Source: Pomphorhynchus laevis
Taxonomy: Eukaryota > Acanthocephala > Palaeacanthocephala > Echinorhynchida > Pomphorhynchidae
Length of the DNA: 64,000 nt
Direction of reading: 5' to 3'
Assembly: GCA_012934845.2 (NCBI GenBank)
Contig: WNNJ02000016.1
Span: forward strand, 43,355 to 107,354
Position numbers and translations under genes: made by a program. Positions 1-11,012 of the stretch are shown one piece after another (position 1 is the first letter of the stretch; each line of letters opens with the position of its first letter). The notes under the pieces were generated by a model. The model did no database searches, was not told the origin of the DNA, and saw only the letters and a program-made list of their open reading frames with translations.

Positions 1-756
1 TTAGGAATATCATCAAGTCGAATCTGTCCATACAATCCGACATGTAATGGCCAGGTCGAAAAGTACAACGGTATAATCTGGAAGGCTATTGAGCTCGATT
101 TAGCCTCTCATAATAGACCAATCACGATGTGGGAATCATCTCTACCAGCTGCACTACATTCAGTAAGATCATTGCTTTGCACTTCGACGAATTGTACTCC
201 TCATAATAAGTTCTTTCGTTTTGAGCGCAGATGTTGCACAGGGAAGGCGTTACCAACTTGGTTACTTACGCCTGGCAAAGTTCTATTAAAACAGCATGCT
301 CGCTCTAGCAAATATGATTCTCAAGTACAGGTCGTGGAACTTCTGAGATGTGATCCATCCAGAGCTTCTATCAGATTCGACGATGGACGAGAAACAACCG
401 TATCGTTGAAGCATCTAGCTCCTTACGCTGATGATTACACACCGTTTCCAGATATATCTAACGAGTCAAACTCAGAGACAACATACACACGGACTACGGA
501 GCCAACTAAAGCGACCAATTACAATGTATCAGGAGACAACACCCAAAGCGAGCCACAGATTGATCAAAACCAGACGAAAGGGGAAGCGGACAAGACAGTG
601 AGTGAACCAAAACATTCTGATGACTATCAACAAACAATGGTCAGCAAACCGGTCATAAATCAACAACGTCCACGGGTCTGGCGTAGCCAACGCTTACGTA
701 AAATGCCAAGCCGTTTCAACGATTACATAGTGGATGAAGATGATATGACATTATAA
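1..756 (+). mobile_element. Ty3/gypsy-type element fossil, C-terminal integrase part
   Basis: The reading frame is open from the first base of the window to a stop at 754-756, so the element starts to the left of the window and only its end is seen. The protein has the late part of an integrase core (NGQVEKYNGIIWK, then HSVRSLLCTSTNCTPH), a short chromo/SH3-like segment (GRETTVSLKHLAP) and a polar, charged tail. This matches the integrase end of Ty3/gypsy-like retrotransposons of the KRBA2-like kind common in invertebrates. The visible part looks whole. No long terminal repeat can be recognised; a Penelope-like tail follows at 818. Age cannot be judged from one copy. Confidence 0.75.
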
Positions 757-817
757 CTATAAACGTTTTATTTGTTCTAGATTGTCTAATAAAGCCATCT
801 TTTGGTTTACTTCACAA

Positions 818-1012
818 CGTCTGTTATTTATTAGTCAATTCATAAAAGTTGATTTTTATTATAAATTTCAATTTTTTATTTTAACTTGATATGTTATATA
901 AAATCTTATAATAATTATTTATAATTATTTAATATTTAATTAAATTTTGATTTAGCATTATTATTTTTTCATTTTATAATTATATTAAATACGTAGACTC
1001 AGTTAGCTTATT
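818..1012 (+). mobile_element. Naiad-type Penelope-like element, 3' tail fragment
   Basis: This stretch matches, in the same sense, the tail that follows the reverse transcriptase in the copies at 16085-16280 (minus), 23480-23660 (plus) and 46085-46280 (minus). It starts near ACAACGTCTGTTATTTATTA and ends near ACGTAGACTCAGTTAGCT. No coding part or structured block precedes it here, so it is a short terminal fragment beside the gypsy fossil. Confidence 0.6.
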
Positions 1013-1223
1013 TGATTCAATAATTGTTTGGCAATTGTAAAATCTTTTTATTTAATGCAAGTTGCAAATAATTTTAAAAAATTCAACTTGACCGTATTAC
1101 AGGAATGCGTTAAGAACATCAGTTGAATTTGCTGTCTCTGTGTAGCATAAATAGAAAACTGATATGTGATCTGTGTTATCACTATAATGAGGCAAGAATA
1201 TGCATGCATAATGAGGTCGTCAA

Positions 1224-1248
1224 CCAATCGGAAACAAGTTTCTATATG
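1224..1248 (+). promoter_or_regulatory. Candidate CCAAT box and TATA-like box of the H4 gene
   Basis: CCAAT lies at 1224-1228 and TATATG at 1243-1248, about 70 bases before the H4 start codon. The spacing suits a short-leader histone promoter. Assigned from motif and position only. Confidence 0.35.
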
Positions 1249-1299
1249 CACAAAGGGAGAAGACATTTTGGAGACTTTTTCATTCTGTATTTTGAGTAA

Positions 1300-1629
<330 letters not shown>

Positions 1630-1649
1630 CTACGAGTTTGTAAATAAAT

Positions 1650-2335
1650 TTATGCTTTTTTATATTTCATACATAATACATGTTTCCTACTAGTAACAAT
1701 TTGTAATAATTTAATAATCGAGCGTAAATTGTTTTCCTAATCGATGCATTTTAATTCTATATAGAAGATAAGAAAAGCATTAACAAATTAAATTTAATCT
1801 AAATTAAAATTTTCTGAAGTTAGAGAGCACGAAACTTTAATCTTCAATAAATGTAGATACCTGTTACTTCAATGTCTTCACAATACATTTGCTTATAAAA
1901 GAAATAAGATACCTGTCTCCAGTTCGGCCTGGAAAATCCTCTAATAAAAGCGATCCTTAGACCCTTAAAACGGTTCTTAACCACTGAATTCGATGTGTTG
2001 GATCAGTGATTTCGAATCTATCCTGGATGACTTAATAGAGAATAAAAATAGAAATGCAAAAAAAGCAAAACAAAAAATAAAAGATAACAACAAAATTACC
2101 CTATCTTCTGAAGGGACCAATTAGGCTTTGCCAAGATAACTAGCTCAGTAAATAATACTTAACAGTTAATAACACAGTTCAAACAGATTTGAGGCGGTGG
2201 CTAATGCTTGCAGAAAATACTAAAAAATTGCCTTAATGGGACTTATTATACTAATTGTATTATACATGTTTTTAATTTATATTTCTTAATTTTCAAATTA
2301 CCAATTAACCGTCAATATGTTTAAAGAAAATGAAA
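1650..2335. other. No gene recognised
   Basis: AT-rich sequence after H4. The part around 1920-2040 is less AT-rich than its flanks and could be an old repeat, but I match it to nothing else in the window. Confidence 0.4.
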
Positions 2336-2339
2336 TGGA

Positions 2340-2760
2340 ATTTACATTTGATGTCAGAGAAGAGGAAATGTAAAGATGATTGTGTGCAGTTTGATTTTTC
2401 ATTTTTGCAAGTAGAAAAAACCCAAGCGAATACTGTAATGATCTTTTAAACAAATTTAAGGCCATCTAAGTTGCAACTCTTTAACAACCGATATGTTGGA
2501 GCATATATTGTATGACATGCTGTTGAACCATTTAACGCAGAAATAATCCTCTCTGATTTACAAGGAAACCTTCCAAATAACTCAATACATATACTATGGG
2601 CGATGCGAGAACATATTAAAATCAAGGAAGGGCATTAGAAAGGTTGCGAACCGCTCATTTAGGTGGACTAAAGTGATATCATTGACTAATTTTAACAGCT
2701 CAGATGATGATTGAGACTCATTGGTGAATCTGGTAGATGCATTTTTAGAATTATTGCAGG
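2340..2760 (+). mobile_element. Probable relic of a ZBED-type hAT transposase, N-terminal part
   Basis: Frame pieces read MSEKRKCKDDCVQFDF and then, in another frame, RPSKLQLF, the order seen at the start of ZBED5-like hAT transposases. The frame is broken several times and no terminal repeat is seen. It is directly followed by a LINE fragment. Confidence 0.3.
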
Positions 2761-2764
2761 TTTG

Positions 2765-3298
2765 ACGCTCTTCTAAAATCGATTACTGCCTCAGCCTTTT
2801 CGCAAATTCTCCAAAATCCATCATCCTACTCCTACAACGAATAATCAACACCGCCGTTCGAGTGCTATTTCGCCTCCGTCGCTTCGACCACATCCACATA
2901 TTTCGCCCAACTCTCCTGGCCCACCATCCACATCCGCATCAAACTCCGCCTTCTTCTCGTTACTTTTCGTCTCATCGCTGTCGGCTCCCCATCGTTCATC
3001 AACCTTCCTTTCTTAGACGATACTCGCCCCACCTCGCTATCGCTTCGTTCCTGTCATACCCTCTTACTCCATGTTCCTAATTACTCCAACAACTACGGTC
3101 TCCGATCCTTCATCGTCACCGCCTCACTCGCCTGGAATCAACTCCCTCTCGACGTCCGCCGCGCTCCCTCCTTTATCACATTCAAACACCTCCTCAGTTC
3201 ACACCTTCTCGACCCATGATTTACATTTTTGTTTTGTTGTGGTCATGTAAGCGTGCGCTGGCACGAATTTGACACGTTAAAATAAATCTTTTTTTAAC
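2765..3298 (+). mobile_element. CR1/L2-like LINE, 3' fragment
   Basis: Same family as the longer minus-strand LINE at 7615-10397. The translated end of the reverse transcriptase (RRFDHIHIFRPTLLAHHPH) matches that copy, and both share the 3' end with GTGCGCTGGCA and a run of Ts. It is 5'-truncated, as LINE insertions usually are, and the frame is broken. Confidence 0.75.
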
Positions 3299-3419
3299 AA
3301 AGACTCAAAAGCTTAACAACAGATCAAATAGATTTCTTTAGGCGTTGACTACTGCTTACAAAAGATAATTACCGAAATAATTAAAGTCAGAAATACTCAG
3401 AAATACTGAAACTATGTAT

Positions 3420-3610
3420 TATTGTTGTGAATATTGCTTACACGAGCCGCTATTTTTCATCAGTCGGTCCCACATTTTCATCTTGTGGTTCTTTTAATCA
3501 TATCAGCATCACTGTATACTACAATCTAACATTAAAAGAACCAGACGAGGATAATATGAAGCCGACCAGGGAAGAATAGCGGCTCGTGTATGCAATATTC
3601 ACAATAGTAA
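3420..3610. repeat. Large fold-back (inverted repeat)
   Basis: The left arm from about 3425 (TGAATATTGCTTACACGAGC) returns in reverse complement near 3580-3605, and GGTTCTTTTAAT at about 3488 returns as ATTAAAAGAACC. The arms are about 85 bases with a few mismatches. The right arm is also the start of the 360-bp satellite that follows, so the satellite may have seeded the palindrome. Confidence 0.65.
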
Positions 3611-4690
3611 AAAGACAGTTTACGGTTGACTGTCGTGTGAACAATTGGTGTAGAAACGAATAAAAAATCGGTGTGGATTCGAATTACGAATAATAGTTAC
3701 CGCACACACCAAATATAGAACACAAATCGTGTAATTTTACATATAAGTCAAATATAAACCAGCATTTCGGCGACAAGGAGTTCAGCATAAACAGTAACAG
3801 GACCGAAACACTAAATGTAGGCGTGGTCTCACTGCTGATGAGGTCCACCCACGCTGATTGTAGTGTACAGTGATGCTGATAGGATTCAAACAACCACACG
3901 AGGATAATATCAAACCGACCAGTTAAGAAAAGCGGCTCGTGTATGCAATATATTCACAATAGTAAAAAGACAGCTTACGGTTTACTGTCCAGTGAACATT
4001 TCGTATAAAAGCGGAATAAAAAATCGGTGTGTGGTGGATTCGAATTGCGAATATTAGTTACTGCACACACTAAATATAGAACACATAAATCGTGTAATTT
4101 TTCATATAAGCCAAATATAAACCAGCATGTCGGCGACAAGGAATCAGCAGAAGTGGTACAAGGACCGAGACACGAAATGTAGGCGTGGGCTCACTGTTGA
4201 TGAGGGCCACCCATGCTGATTGTAGTGTACAGTGATGCTGATAGGATTCAAACAACCACACGAGGATAATATCAAACCGACCAGTGAAGAATAGCGGCTC
4301 GTGTATGCAATATTCACAATAGTAAAAAGACAGCTTACGGTTTACTGTCGTGTGAACATTTCGTCCAACGAAATAAAAAATCGGTGTGTGGTGGATTCGA
4401 ATCGCGAATACTAGTTACCGCACACACCAAATATAGAACACATAAATCGTGTAATTTTACATATAAGTCAAATATAAACCAGCACTTCGGCGACAAGTAG
4501 TTTAGCAGAAACAGTAGCAGGACCGAAACACGAAATGTACGCGTGGTCTCACTGCTGATGAGGTCCACCCACGCTGATTGTAGTGTACAGTGATGCTGAT
4601 AGGATTCAAACAACCACACGAAGATAATATCAAACCGATTAATGAAGAATAGCGGATCGTGTATGCAATGTTCACAATAGTAAAACAGAT
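3545..4690. repeat. Tandem satellite, about 360-bp unit, three units plus a part
   Basis: The landmark CACACGAGGATAATATCAAA recurs at about 3894, 4256 and 4616, giving periods of about 362 and 360 bp. Each unit carries the 3-kDa-scale open frame beginning MWLFESYQHHCTLQ on the minus strand. That frame recurs because the DNA repeats, so I do not call it a gene. Each unit also contains GGACCGAAAC and, about 27 bases later, CTGATGAGGTCC. These resemble hammerhead core pieces but do not assemble convincingly. Confidence 0.8.
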
Positions 4691-4716
4691 TTTAATTAGT
4701 AAAACAGAATTGGTTA

Positions 4717-5047
4717 CGACATGGGTGACCAACACTTTTCGATGAAGCGTCAATTTCCCTTTCAAAGAATATCAAATGCGCCAATTTTAACAAAAATTAA
4801 AAAAATAGAAAAATACCTCATATAGAGTCAAAATATCTACAACAGATACTTGAAGGGATATGTAATAATAAATTTATTAATGTTATTTTTGATTTTGCTT
4901 TGACTTCGCCCAGTTTTTTAATGTCGGGATGTAAATCCGTCATGGATAGCAGTAAACAATTCTTCATATTCAAATCCGTGAGTCTTGACCTTATTTTACT
5001 TTTAATTAAGTTGAGATTTGAAAACAGTTGTTTACATCTGTAAGTAG
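4717..5047 (-). mobile_element. hAT transposon relic, C-terminal end and 3' terminus
   Basis: Read on the minus strand from about 5047 the frame gives CKQLFSNLNLIKSKIRSRLT and then DLHPDIKKL, the C-terminal dimerisation region of GTF2IRD2/ZBED5-like hAT transposases. A hAT-like terminal motif (GGGTGACCAAC) lies at about 4722. The rest of the transposase is missing; the Penelope-like element at 5046 begins where it is cut off. Confidence 0.55.
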
Positions 5048-7330
5048 ATCCGAATTTACATATGTAGATTCGAGCAAATTTCCTTGTGATGTTATAAATA
5101 ATAATTGTATTGTAAGTAATACGACAAACAAATGGTTTTCATTAAATATTAATAATAATTGTAACTGCAATACCGCAGGTGTAGTTTATATAATACAATG
5201 CACATGTGGATTGCAATATATAGGAAAAACATATCAAATGTTAAAAACTAGGTTTAGGCAACACATATATAATATACAGCATAATAGTCAAACTATATTT
5301 CATAAACATATGAGATTAATAGGACATGATATTAAAAACTGTAAATTATTTATTTTAGAACATATTATCGAAGAAAACATTTCAATATTAAATCAAAACC
5401 TATTAGAAAAAGATGATTTTTGGATTAAAACGCTTAATTCCATGTACCCATTAGGATTGAATGACGTAGTACAATGAATTGGCAGAAGTAGGATAATACA
5501 TAATTAACAACTATATTATAATAATCCGGTTAAACGCAAACCAAGAAGTCATGGTGATAAAAGGAATAGGAAAAATAGAGTTAAAAATATTAAAAAAGAT
5601 ATGTATATAAATGAACAATTAGAAATATTAAAACAACTTTTAAGTGATAATAAGCTAAAAGATCTTTATGTAAATATAAGAAGTTTTTCTAAAGATATCA
5701 TTTGTTCAATAAATCAAAAATTAATTAACGACTATGATAGGCTAAGTTGTATAATAGACAGTTATTGTAATACAAAATACTATAATCGTACAATAAATGT
5801 AAATAATAACAATAGAAAATATACATTAACCATGAACTTCATTAATAAATGTATAGATAATATAAATATAGCCGGACTTTTAAATAATTCTAAAAGTAAA
5901 GAAATAATAAGATCAGATTTAGGTAAATATATATTTATAAAATAAAGTATAAGGAATAAATTTTCAAAATATAAATACATACGATTTTAGTACGCTTAAA
6001 TAATAATAACAATAAAATTCATTAATAAATTTATAGATAACATAAATATAGGTAGACTTTTAAATAATTCTAAAAGTAAAGAAATAATAAGGTCAGATTT
6101 AAGTAAATATATTCGTAAAATAAGGTATAACCTCCTACCACCATTAGGACGAAAAATTTGTAATTAAATAGAATTAAAATCAGTATGTAACAATAATATT
6201 AGAAACATTAAAGAAACTGAATGGGATTGCAGTCTTAATTTTTATAAAATAAAAAAACATATATGCACTCATAATTTAGAATTAATTGAAAACAATGAAT
6301 TAAGGAAAATTCTATCAAAAGAGTATAAATATAGATTAAATAATAATAAAAATAAAATTTACAATTCGTTATATAATGACTTAAATGCTTACTTTGGTCA
6401 GCTGATTAATAGTAAAAACTTAAATACGTCAAAGATAAACATTTGGAAAACTTATATATTAGATAAAATTAGAGAAAATGAAAATAACAAACAATTATAA
6501 AAGGAAAGATTAAATTAATAGAGATATGTATACAGAACTTACTAAATTAAAACATAACTATATAATAACAACTATTGATAAAGCTAGTAGAATCAGTGTC
6601 TTCATATGCAAAAAGCTTTATTATGATATACTCATGAAAGAGGTTAATTCTAATGATTTATATGTAAATCCAACATATGAACGTAGTGAGTCAAGTTTAG
6701 AAACAATTATTACAAGTCACTGTTATATAATGGATAAGAAGGGTATAAAAATTGAATCAGATAATAAAACTATACCTATATTTTATTGGAATCCAAAATT
6801 ACATAAAAATCCAATAAAACCTAGGTTCATATGTAGTGCGTTTAAATGTACATTAAAACCACTTTCTGCCTAAATGAATAAAATACTTAAAGTAATTAAA
6901 GCACACATCAAAAATATTGCAAGGTAATCGAAATTAATACTGGTATAAAACACTATTTCAGTATTAATTCTACAAAAGAATTTTTAGAACAGACAAAAGG
7001 AATAAATTTTCAGAATATAAATACGCGTACGATTTTAGTACGCTTTATACAAATCTAGATTTAGCAGATATTAAAGATGCATTAGAAAAATTAATTAATC
7101 TGATATTCAGAAAAAGATATACATATATATGTTATAATAATTATAACGCTTATCTAACAAAAATTAAACCATCAAGTAAATTTAAATATATGGATAAAAT
7201 TGAATTAATGGAATCCTTAAATATTTTGATAAATCAAAATTATTTAAAAGTAGGGACATCTATATTTAGACAAGTAAAAGGTGTTCCAATGGGAGGTAAT
7301 AGTAGCCCAATTATAGCTGACTTGATAAAG
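5046..7330 (+). mobile_element. Penelope-like retroelement with N-terminal GIY-YIG endonuclease (Naiad-type)
   Basis: A frame ending at 5477 carries a GIY-YIG endonuclease: GVVYIIQCTCG and QYIGKT, a CxC pair just before it, and R-x-R-x-x-H after it (the CCHH pattern of Penelope-like endonucleases). The reverse transcriptase follows on the same strand: N-terminal part at 6526-6873 (IITTIDKAS, YWNPKLHK) and core at about 6940-7330 (QVKGVPMGGNSSP region). Endonuclease before reverse transcriptase is the permuted order described for Naiad and Chlamys, opposite to classical Penelope. The copy is old and its frame is broken in several places. The catalytic YIDD end is lost because another partial copy begins at 7331. 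Confidence 0.75.
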
Positions 7331-7614
7331 CCTTTTCACAGCCGAAAAGCTTTATTATGATATACTGATGAAAGAACTTAATTATAACGATTTAAATATA
7401 AACACAGCATATGAATGTAGTGATTTAAGTTTAGAAACAATTATTACAAGTTATTGTTCTATAATAGATAAAAAGGGTATAAAAATTGAATCAGATAATA
7501 AAATTATACCTATATTATATTGGAATCTAAAATTACATAAATATCCAATAAAATCTAGGTTCATATATAGTGATTTTAAATGTACATTAAAACCACTTTC
7601 TGTCTATATGAATA
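7331..7614 (+). mobile_element. Second Naiad-type partial copy, left half
   Basis: Starts again in the N-terminal part of the reverse transcriptase (LYYDILMKELN), so it is a head-to-tail partial copy. It is interrupted at 7614 by the LINE and resumes at 10398: both edges share GAATAAAA, the LINE target duplication. Confidence 0.7.
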
Positions 7615-10397
7615 AAAAAGGATTTATTTTAACGTGGCAAATGCGTGCCAGCGCACGCTTACATGACCACAACAAAACAAGACTTGAATCAGGTGTCGAG
7701 AAGGTGTGATCTGAGGAAGTGTTTGAATGTGATAAAGGAGGGGGCGCGGCGGACGTCGAGAGGGAGTTAATTCCAGGCGAGTGAGGCGGCGACGAGGAAG
7801 TATCGGAGATCGTAGTTGTTGGAGTAATTAGGAACGTAGAGTAAGAGGGTATGACAGGAACGAAGCGATACCGAGGTGGGGCGAGTATCGTCTAAGAAAG
7901 AAAGGTTGGTGAACGATGGGGAGCCGACAGCGATGAGACGAAAGGTAACGAGAAGAAGGCGGAGTTTGATGCGGATGTGGATGGTGGGCCAGGAGAGTTG
8001 GGCAAAATATGTGGATGTGTGGTCGAAGCGACGGAGGCGAAATAAGCACTCGAACGGCGGTGTTGATTATTCGTTGTAGGGGTAGGATGATGGATTTTGG
8101 AGAATTGGCGAAAAGGCTAAGGCAGTAATCGATTTTAGGGAAATGAAGCGATAAAAGAAGAGACATACAAGAACGGAAGTCGATAAGGGGGCGGATACGG
8201 CGGATGTCACGGAGAATTAAGTTAGATGATCGCACTTTGTCACAAACGAATCGTTTAAGGGAAAGGTTATCATCGAAATGGAAGCCTAAGAAAGTGAGAT
8301 TGTGGACTATGGGGATGATCGATGAGGCAATATATACAGTGGGAGGAGATATGTTTGGTTTACGGGGGAGAATCCACATTATTTTGGACTTTTCGACGTT
8401 TAGTACGAGATGGAGATTGAGAAACGTTTGTAGATAGAAGAAAGACAGTTGGAGGCAGAAATGCCGATATCGTTTATGCGATGTGCGGGTACATGAGCAT
8501 AGATTAGAATGTCATCGGCGTATTGCATGACCTTAAAGAAGTAAGATTTGATAAACGGTGATAGATCGCCAAGCAGTAGAGATAAAGGCAGGGGACCTAG
8601 GACTGAACCTTGTGGGACCCCGCAAAAAATAGGGATGGGAGGGGAGGATGATGAATTAGAACAGGCGCGAAAGGAACGGTCGGATAGATATGAGGCGAAC
8701 CATGCTACGGAGGAGGAAGAAAAGCCGTAATCATAACGAAGGCGAGAAAGGAGGCCGGAGTGGTCGATAATGTCGAATACGGAGGAGAGGTCGAGGGAGA
8801 TGAGAACACATAGAGCCTTGTCTCGAGAAATAAGTAAGTCGTTGTACACTTTTATGCATGCGATTTCTGTCGAGTGATTAGAGCGGAAAGCGGATTGGAA
8901 AGGAGGGTACAGATTGGATGAGGAGAGATAAGCGTTGATTTGTATTAAGATGAGGCGTTCTAAGAGCTTAGAAAGAGTAGGGAGTAGCGAAATGGGGCGA
9001 TAGCTAGAAGGAAGGGAGGGGTCGAGCGATTGTTTCTTAATGAGGTATCGAACGATTGCTGATTTCCAGTGTGAAGGGAAGATACGACTGCGGATGGATG
9101 AGTTAAACAAGGTTGTGAGAAATGGGGATATCGATGAGCATATATATTTTAATATGTGAGTAGGCAGGGGATCGGCAGGTGAGGTTTTGTTGGGCAAGGA
9201 CATGAGGACAGATGATACTTCTGTAGGTGAGACAGGGAGAAGATGAAAGAGTTCCGGAAGGATGAGATTAGACTGGGCAGAGTGGGATTAGATTGAGACC
9301 GGGGTGTGAGATAGCAACGTGGATACTTTTGTCTGGAGAAATGACGAATAATCATTGGCATTGATGTTGCACGGCGGAAGAGGAGCGAGCAAGGATTGAG
9401 TTAAAAGTGTGCCAGAGAGTCTTAGAGTTGAATGAAGTGATAATTTTATGCTGCCAGAAGGAGTTGCATTTGGTACGTAGTAGGTTGAGATGAGACTGGC
9501 GAAGAGCAAGATAGGAATCAAGGGAAGACGGAGTGATCGAGCGGAAATCACGCCTGAGAGAGCGGTGATAGACTCGAAAAGCATGGCGGAGTCGACGCTT
9601 TGATAGTAGGGCATTGGATGTCAAACCATGGGGCACGGTGCAAGCGACGGTGTTGGTGAGACTTGAAGGGCAAGAGAATATCGAGAGTGGATGTGAGTTT
9701 ATAGTCGAAAGGAAAGGCGAGATCGTGAGGAGATGTATATGTTATTGTGGGTAATGATAGAGATGATTTGAGTAAGGCAGAGCGGAGAAGGGAGAGGTCA
9801 AGATTTCTCCAAGGGCGACGTAGGATTGTAGGTGTGTGAGGAGGGTGTGGTTGTGAGTGAGATCAAGGGTGATAATAAAGTAATCGGATAGATCAGGATC
9901 AGAGATGGACAGTGAGGTGTAGGCAGCGAAATGATCGGGGACAGCGATGATGTCGAGTGCCCCACCAAGTATATGTGTGGGGGCAGTGGAGATTAGTTTG
10001 CAATTGTAGTTGGATAGAATGGTGATGAACCGGATGGTATCCGTAGAAGAGGGGCGGTCTAGGCGGATATTGAAGTCGCCTAGAACGAGTGAAGGGATTG
10101 AGGACAAAGAACGATGAGAAAGGAGGTCAGCGAGTTCGGTAAAAAAAAGGCAGTAGGAGCTGATGAACCAGGACGGTATACAATGGCGAGATCTAGAGTG
10201 ATCGGGTTAGAATAACGACAAGTGAGCAATTCAAAAGAGCAAGGACTGAAAGGGGGATTGATTTTGCGAAGAGACGCGGGGTGACGCGCGAATGCGACGA
10301 TGCCGCCATGATTAGAGAATTAATAAGGGCATTAGCTGAGGGGGCGGGTGGATTCGACTATGGAGCAACCGGTAGAGAGCAGACGGCGAGCAGAAGG
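7615..10397 (-). mobile_element. CR1/L2-like LINE inserted into a Naiad-type element
   Basis: On the minus strand from 10397: an apurinic-type endonuclease end (LVLGDFNIRLD and GGALDIIAVPD, about 10107-9742), then reverse transcriptase (SYRPISLLPTLSKLLERLI, GVPQGSVLGPL, MQYADDILIYA, about 9203-8400), then the C-terminal segment to about 7828. This layout and the HSTE motif fit the CR1/L2/Rex1 group. The coding region is in several frames, so it is dead. The 3' end at 7615 (poly-T on the plus strand) and GAATAAAA on both sides show insertion by target-primed reverse transcription into the Penelope-like copy, which is therefore older. The G-rich plus strand stands out from the AT-rich surroundings. 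Confidence 0.85.
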
Positions 10398-10893
10398 CGA
10401 ATAAAATACTTAAAGTAATTAAAGCACACTTTAAAAAATATTGCAAGGTAATCAAAATTAATACTGGTATAAAACACTATTTCAGTATTAATTCTACAAA
10501 AGAATTTTTAGAACAGACAAAAGGAATAAATTTTCAGAATATAAATACGCGTACGATTTTAGTACGCTTTATACAAATCTAGATTTAGCAGATATTAAAG
10601 ATGCATTAGAAAAATTAATTAATCTGATATTCAGAAAAAGATATACATATATATGTTATAATAATTATAACGCCTATCTAACAAAAATTAAACCATCAAG
10701 TAAATATAAATATATGGATAAAATTGAATTAATAGAATCGTTAAATATTTCGATAAATCAAAATTATTTAAAAGTAGGAACATCTATATTTAGAGAAATA
10801 AAAGGTGTTCCAATGGGAGGTAATAGTAGCCCAATTATAGCTCACTTGTTTTTAAGCTTTATATAATATGAATTTGTTCATAACTGTGTAAAG
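10398..10893 (+). mobile_element. Second Naiad-type partial copy, right half
   Basis: Continues the reverse transcriptase from the LINE insertion point, through the region before KGVPMGGNSSP to just past it. Nearly the same as 6885-7330, so the two copies are close relatives. It stops before the YIDD motif. Confidence 0.7.
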
Positions 10894-11012
10894 CAGGCGT
10901 GGATGATTTCAATTATCATACCCTGTTCCAACTCGAAAAACTAATTTAACATATATTTGTTGTGCTATCTCAGCCTCTTATGGTAAGAAGAGGTACAAAT
11001 TATGTCCTTTAT

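Noticed and set aside
1-756. Host chromodomain gene
   Set aside because: The integrase core precedes the chromo-like segment, which marks a gypsy-type element end.
3805-3850. Hammerhead ribozyme in the satellite
   Set aside because: GAAAC precedes CTGATGA by too few bases for stem III and stem I, and no order of the pieces gives all three stems with a cleavage site. Kept only as a possible decayed form.
4025-4050. tRNA B-box-like sequence in the satellite (GGATTCGAATTGC)
   Set aside because: No A box, no cloverleaf, and it repeats with the satellite unit.
3684-4765. Repeated minus-strand frames beginning MWLFESYQHHCTLQ as a gene family
   Set aside because: They recur only because the DNA is a tandem satellite, and they differ in frame and length from unit to unit.
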